A stretch of DNA of 42,882 bases, taken from the NCBI GenBank assembly GCA_028285645.1, contig JANQOV010000093.1, positions 1 to 42,882 on the forward strand. The letters run 5' to 3'. This document shows positions 39,101 to 42,882 of this stretch, in pieces. Position 1 is the first letter of the stretch. Each line of letters starts with the position of its first letter. The notes beneath the pieces are model-generated. The model saw only the letters and a list, made by a program, of their open reading frames with translations, made no database searches and was not told the origin of the DNA. The position numbers were made by a program, and so were the translations under genes. Origin of the DNA: Hyphococcus sp. (GTDB lineage: Bacteria > Pseudomonadota > Alphaproteobacteria > Caulobacterales > Parvularculaceae).

Positions 39101-39195
39101 ATAGCCTTGCGCGCGATTTCGCGAAAGGGCAATCTTTCCGCGGGGCGAGAGAGCAATGACGCATCTTTAGGCGCGGCAAGGCAGGGGCGAGCCTC

Positions 39196-40956
39196 ATGAA
39201 AACCAATCGACGGGATTTATTGCGCGGCGCCGCAGCAACAGGCGCGCTTGCGGGAACCGTCGCGATTGCCGGGTGCGACCGCAGCGGAACGCGCGACAAG
39301 TCCGGCGCTGCGGGCGGACAATCGTCCAGCATGTCGCCCGACATCACGGAAAACACCATCGCCGAAGCGGAAAAGCTTCAAGGGGTTTCCTTCACGCCAG
39401 CCGAGCGCGCCATGATGCTCGAAGACCTTGAGGACAATCTGCAAAAGCTCGCCAATTTGCGGGCAATGGAAATGCCCAACAATTTGGCGCCGGCCTGCGT
39501 GTTTAATCCGCGGCTGCCGGGCAAATCCATCAAGGCGCAAAGAAACACGTTGTCGCTTAAAGATGAAACACCGCCGCCGCTCCCTGAGAGTGATGTTGAT
39601 ATCGCCTATGCGTCAGTCCGCCAGCAGGGCGTATGGATAAGAAGCGGCGCTTTGACTTCGGTGCGATTGACCAACATCTATCTGCAACGCCTGTCAGAAT
39701 ATGATGCACAACTCAACGCTTTCATTACGCCAACGCCGGACCTTGCCCGCAAGCAAGCGGTCGACGCTGATAAAGATCTCGCCCGCGGCCGGGACCGCGG
39801 CCCGCTGCACGGCATCCCTTATGGACTAAAAGACCTGGCGGATACAAAGGGTGTCGCCACCACATGGGGCGCTAATCCGTACAAGGATAGAATCCCGGAA
39901 GAAGATTGCGAAGTCGCGCGCAAGCTAAGGCTCGCCGGCGCAGTTCTCCTGGGCAAAACAGCATGCGGCGCTATTGCTTATGGCGACCAATGGTTTGGCG
40001 CGCGCACGCGAAACCCATGGAATACCCGCGAGGGCTCCTCCGGCTCAAGCGCAGGCTCTGCTGCTGCGGTTGCAGCGGGGTTGTGTTCCTTTGCAATTGG
40101 CACGGAAACGCTTGGCTCCATTGTCTCGCCGTCAGAGCGATGCGGGACCGTTGGTTTGCGGCCAACTTTCGGCAGGGTCTCGCGCGCCGGCATGATGGCG
40201 CTTTGCTGGTCGTTAGACAAAGTAGGACCAATCTGCCGGTCGGTTGAGGATACAGCGCTCGTTCTGTCAGAGCTCAATGGTTATGATGCTGACGATCCTG
40301 CAGCATCGCGGATTGGCTTTACCTATGACGGCGCCATAGACCTATCCGCGCTTACGGTTGGTTATGTGCCGCAATGGTTTGAAGAAGGCGACGGCGCCGA
40401 CCGCGAAGCCCTTGATGCGATGACCGCCCTTGGCGTTACCTTAAAAGAATTTACCTGGCCGGCGATCGATATCGAGAGCCTCATTGAAATTTTGTTTGTT
40501 GAATCCGCCGCTGCGTTTCAGGAGCTCACCCTATCGGGCCGCGACGACGAACTGGTGTGGCAAGACGCCGAAGCCTGGCCGAACACCTGGCGCAAGGCGC
40601 GCTTTATATCCGCTGTTGATCTGGTGCAGATGGACAGGCTGCGCCGAAAGCTCATGCAAGAACTGAATGCCGCCTTTGAAGGGTTCGACGCACTCATTGG
40701 CCCGCATTATGCGGGAAGCGCCCTCCTCGCCACCAACATGACCGGCGGCCCGCAACTCGCCTTGCGCGCAGGATTTGCACAAACGCCGTCGAGAACCGTT
40801 ACTGACGAAACCACCCTCGGCGGCGAGACCTTTCGCACGCCACGGGGGATCAGCCTTTGGGGGGGCCTTTTTCAAGAGGGATCGCTGATTGCCCTTGGCG
40901 CTGCGCTGGAGCGGGAACTTGGCGTATCTCGTGAAAGACCGCCGCAATTCTCTTGA
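39196..40956 (+). CDS. Tat-exported amidase-signature lipoprotein
   Basis: The 586-residue protein starts MKTNRRDLLRG, a twin-arginine signal, followed by a hydrophobic stretch and the lipobox IAGC (Cys at about 27), so it should be exported folded and lipid-anchored. After a region of about 100 residues without known motifs comes an amidase-signature domain: catalytic Lys in GLKDLADTKG, and the Gly/Ser-rich GSSGSSAGSAAAVAAGL with the serine pair, then GTETLGSIVSPSERCGTVGLRP. Members hydrolyse amide bonds. The substrate is unknown; it may be a peptide or a nitrogen compound. AGGGGCGAG precedes the ATG. It is longer than GatA and carries export signals, so it is not the tRNA amidotransferase. 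Confidence 0.9.
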   Translation: MKTNRRDLLRGAAATGALAGTVAIAGCDRSGTRDKSGAAGGQSSSMSPDITENTIAEAEKLQGVSFTPAERAMMLEDLEDNLQKLANLRAMEMPNNLAPACVFNPRLPGKSIKAQRNTLSLKDETPPPLPESDVDIAYASVRQQGVWIRSGALTSVRLTNIYLQRLSEYDAQLNAFITPTPDLARKQAVDADKDLARGRDRGPLHGIPYGLKDLADTKGVATTWGANPYKDRIPEEDCEVARKLRLAGAVLLGKTACGAIAYGDQWFGARTRNPWNTREGSSGSSAGSAAAVAAGLCSFAIGTETLGSIVSPSERCGTVGLRPTFGRVSRAGMMALCWSLDKVGPICRSVEDTALVLSELNGYDADDPAASRIGFTYDGAIDLSALTVGYVPQWFEEGDGADREALDAMTALGVTLKEFTWPAIDIESLIEILFVESAAAFQELTLSGRDDELVWQDAEAWPNTWRKARFISAVDLVQMDRLRRKLMQELNAAFEGFDALIGPHYAGSALLATNMTGGPQLALRAGFAQTPSRTVTDETTLGGETFRTPRGISLWGGLFQEGSLIALGAALERELGVSRERPPQFS

Positions 40957-41050
40957 CCGCAAAGGGTGTAAGCGCTCTTAGAGGCGGCTATAATCGGTCA
41001 TGAGAATGCGCCCGCCAAGGCCGCGCCCTCCGCTGAAGGAGACGTCCGCA

Positions 41051-42085
41051 ATGAAAGCCCTGATGAAAAGCAAAGCCGAAGAAGGCATCTGGCTGGCCGA
41101 TACGGCGATGCCGAAAATCGGGCCCAATGACGTTCTCATCAAAGTCAAAAAATCCGCCATCTGCGGCACCGACATCCACATCTACAACTGGGATGCGTGG
41201 GCGCAAAAGACAATTCCCGTGCCGATGACAGTCGGTCATGAGTTCGCCGGCGAAGTTGTCGAAATCGGTTCAGAGGTGCATCCGGAACACGCGACCTTCA
41301 AAGTCGGCGATCGCGTTTCCGCCGAAGGACATGTGACCTGCGGCTATTGCCGCAACTGCCGCGCCGGCAAACGCCATCTTTGCCGCAACACCGTCGGCGT
41401 CGGCGTTGAGCGGCCAGGCTCTTTTGCTGAATATGTCGCTGTGCCGGCGTTCAACGTTTACAAGCTCCCTGACGATATCTCCGACGACATGGGCGCTATC
41501 TTCGACCCTTACGGCAACGCAACGCACACGGCGCTGGCTTACGATCTCGTCGGCGAAGACGTGCTTATTACCGGCGCCGGACCGATCGGCATCATGGCGG
41601 CTGCGATCGCAAAGTTTGTCGGCGCCCGCCATGTGGTCATCACTGACGTGAACGACTATCGCCTCGATCTTGCAAAACAGATGGGCGCGACACGCGCGGT
41701 CAATGTGCAAAATGAAGATCTCCGCGACACCATGCGCGAACTCGGCATGACCGAAGGCTTTGACATCGGGCTAGAAATGTCTGGGGTCCCTTCCGCCTTC
41801 TCATCAATGCTCGATACCATGAACCATGGCGGCAAGATCGCCATGCTCGGCATCATGCCAAACGGCGCTGGCGTTGATTGGGACAAGATCATATTCAAAG
41901 GCCTTGAGCTCAAAGGCATCTATGGCCGGCGGATGTTTGAAACCTGGTATAAGATGGGGGCGATGTTACAGGCGGGCCTCGACCTTTCGCCGATCCTCAC
42001 CCACAAATTCGCCATCGCTAACTACCAAGAAGGTTTTGACGTCATGCGATCAGGCCTTTCCGGTAAAGTCGTACTTGAGTGGTAA
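41051..42085 (+). CDS. tdh: L-threonine 3-dehydrogenase
   Basis: Tdh oxidises threonine to 2-amino-3-oxobutyrate with NAD. The 344-residue zinc enzyme shows catalytic zinc ligands Cys38 (ICGTDIH) and His63-Glu64 (VGHEFAGE), structural zinc cysteines 97, 100, 103 and 111 ([15 protein letters not shown]), the Rossmann motif [10 protein letters not shown], and [15 protein letters not shown]. These positions agree with the E. coli enzyme. AAGGAGA eight bases before the ATG fixes the start; the frame is open to 41000. It follows the amidase by 94 bases and is seven bases from the next gene. Confidence 0.96.
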   Translation: MKALMKSKAEEGIWLADTAMPKIGPNDVLIKVKKSAICGTDIHIYNWDAWAQKTIPVPMTVGHEFAGEVVEIGSEVHPEHATFKVGDRVSAEGHVTCGYCRNCRAGKRHLCRNTVGVGVERPGSFAEYVAVPAFNVYKLPDDISDDMGAIFDPYGNATHTALAYDLVGEDVLITGAGPIGIMAAAIAKFVGARHVVITDVNDYRLDLAKQMGATRAVNVQNEDLRDTMRELGMTEGFDIGLEMSGVPSAFSSMLDTMNHGGKIAMLGIMPNGAGVDWDKIIFKGLELKGIYGRRMFETWYKMGAMLQAGLDLSPILTHKFAIANYQEGFDVMRSGLSGKVVLEW

Positions 42086-42092
42086 TGCGTTG

Positions 42093-42882
42093 ATGACCAG
42101 TTGGATGAAAGCGACAGTCGCGACGCTGTTTGTTGCGGGCATTGGATATTTCGGCATCCATCTCGGCGTATTTCCCGGCTCCGCAAAGTCAGCGCAGGAA
42201 AAGCTTGAAAACAAAGCGGCGGCGGCCCTTGTGAGCGGCGGACACGATTGGGCGCGCGTTACGTTCGAAGGACAAAAGGCGGTGCTTAATGGCGAAGCGC
42301 CGAGCGAAAGCGATCAGGCAGCGGCAGTGAGCGCAGTCAAACAGGCTGTCTGGAATGGCGGCGTTCTGATGGGCGGCGTCACGGCTGTTGAGGTTTCATC
42401 GGCCGCGCCATTGGACGCCAGTGCGGTGCTGGCCATCGCCGACAATTTCACCTGGGGCGCCGATTACAAGGACGGCAGCCTTGCGCTTTATGGAAATGCG
42501 CCAAGCGAGGCAGCAGCTGAAGCGGTGCGCAACGCCGCAACCCGCAGTTTCGAAGACGCGCCGGTCGAAAGCGCCATGACTGTCAGCGGTGGCGGACCGG
42601 AAGAAGGCGCATGGGTGGTTGCTGCTACAACCAGCTTGCATGCGCTTTCGCGTCTTGAGGCCGGTTCGATAAACGCCGCAGGAACAGACTTTCGCCTCGA
42701 AGGAACGGCGAGCGATGCGGCGCGCATGACGGTGCTTGAAAATGTCATGGCGGCGATGCCGGCGGGCTTTACCAGCGCAACCGCGCTAGAGACGACCGAA
42801 ACTGAAACCTCAATCGCCGAAACGGAAACTGCGGTGTCAGACAACGCGTCAACGCTAAGCGCATCGACTCAAGAAGCGCAAG
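42093..42882 (+). CDS. Membrane-anchored repeat protein, BON-like, 3' truncated by window
   Basis: The frame is open from the ATG at 42093 to the window end (263 codons). The N-terminus has a basic residue and a hydrophobic segment at about 7-27, so it is an anchored or exported protein; an ATG at 42105 is also possible. Three similar blocks follow: VTFEGQKAVLNGEAPSESDQ, SLALYGNAPSEAAAEAV and DFRLEGTASDAARMTVL, a pattern close to BON-type repeats found in envelope proteins, some of which carry a C-terminal OmpA domain. The last part is Thr/Glu-rich (ETTETETS). It follows tdh by seven bases. I do not recognise the family; the BON similarity is inference. Confidence 0.7.
   Translation, partial: MTSWMKATVATLFVAGIGYFGIHLGVFPGSAKSAQEKLENKAAAALVSGGHDWARVTFEGQKAVLNGEAPSESDQAAAVSAVKQAVWNGGVLMGGVTAVEVSSAAPLDASAVLAIADNFTWGADYKDGSLALYGNAPSEAAAEAVRNAATRSFEDAPVESAMTVSGGGPEEGAWVVAATTSLHALSRLEAGSINAAGTDFRLEGTASDAARMTVLENVMAAMPAGFTSATALETTETETSIAETETAVSDNASTLSASTQEAQ

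Overview
The window is from an alphaproteobacterium. The evidence is the EF-Tu of 391 residues, the order of the ribosomal protein genes (no rpsD in the alpha operon, no rpmJ after secY), an ATP12-family chaperone gene, the zinc-free long form of S14, a short-LID adenylate kinase, and an intergenic palindromic element with a GANTC site. A member of or near Caulobacterales/Hyphomonadaceae/Parvularculales is my best guess; this is inference and no 16S gene is present to test it. Almost all of the window is housekeeping. I found no CRISPR array, prophage, insertion sequence or obvious defence system.

Layout. Positions 1-2056 hold a tRNA-Leu(GAG) cut by the window edge, a small orphan SpoA (FliN-like) gene, and, on the plus strand, lipB and an exported EF-hand protein. 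Positions 2063-7674 hold a minus-strand group: a Do-family protease, rarA, a membrane fatty acid hydroxylase, crcB, a pseudouridine synthase and an ATP12 chaperone. The last five are joined by four successive 4-base ATGA overlaps.

Positions 7688-26467 are one minus-strand block with the str, S10, spc and alpha operons fused: rpsL, rpsG, fusA, tuf, rpsJ through rpsQ, rplN through adk, then rpsM, rpsK, rpoA, rplQ. It starts at a good promoter and a leader of about 195 nt, has an internal promoter before rpsM, and ends in a hairpin terminator after rplQ. One plus-strand sulfotransferase-like gene (26678-27667) separates this block from the rplJ-rplL-rpoB-rpoC operon (27728-37628). That gene and rpoC converge on a symmetrical terminator.

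Upstream of rplJ, where rplK and rplA usually lie, is a 450-base intergenic region followed by kbl. The region holds a palindromic element that folds as a perfect four-way junction, a degenerate second copy, a probable promoter and an L10-leader attenuator. kbl is divergent from a Tat-exported amidase lipoprotein, which is followed by tdh and by a membrane-anchored repeat protein running off the right end. kbl and tdh together convert threonine to glycine and acetyl-CoA but sit here on opposite strands.

The most interesting signals are in non-coding DNA: two competing hairpins between tuf and rpsJ, a 13-base motif shared by the rpsL and rpsM leaders, and the cloverleaf repeat. These are candidate regulatory features read by eye, with no folding or database computation behind them.
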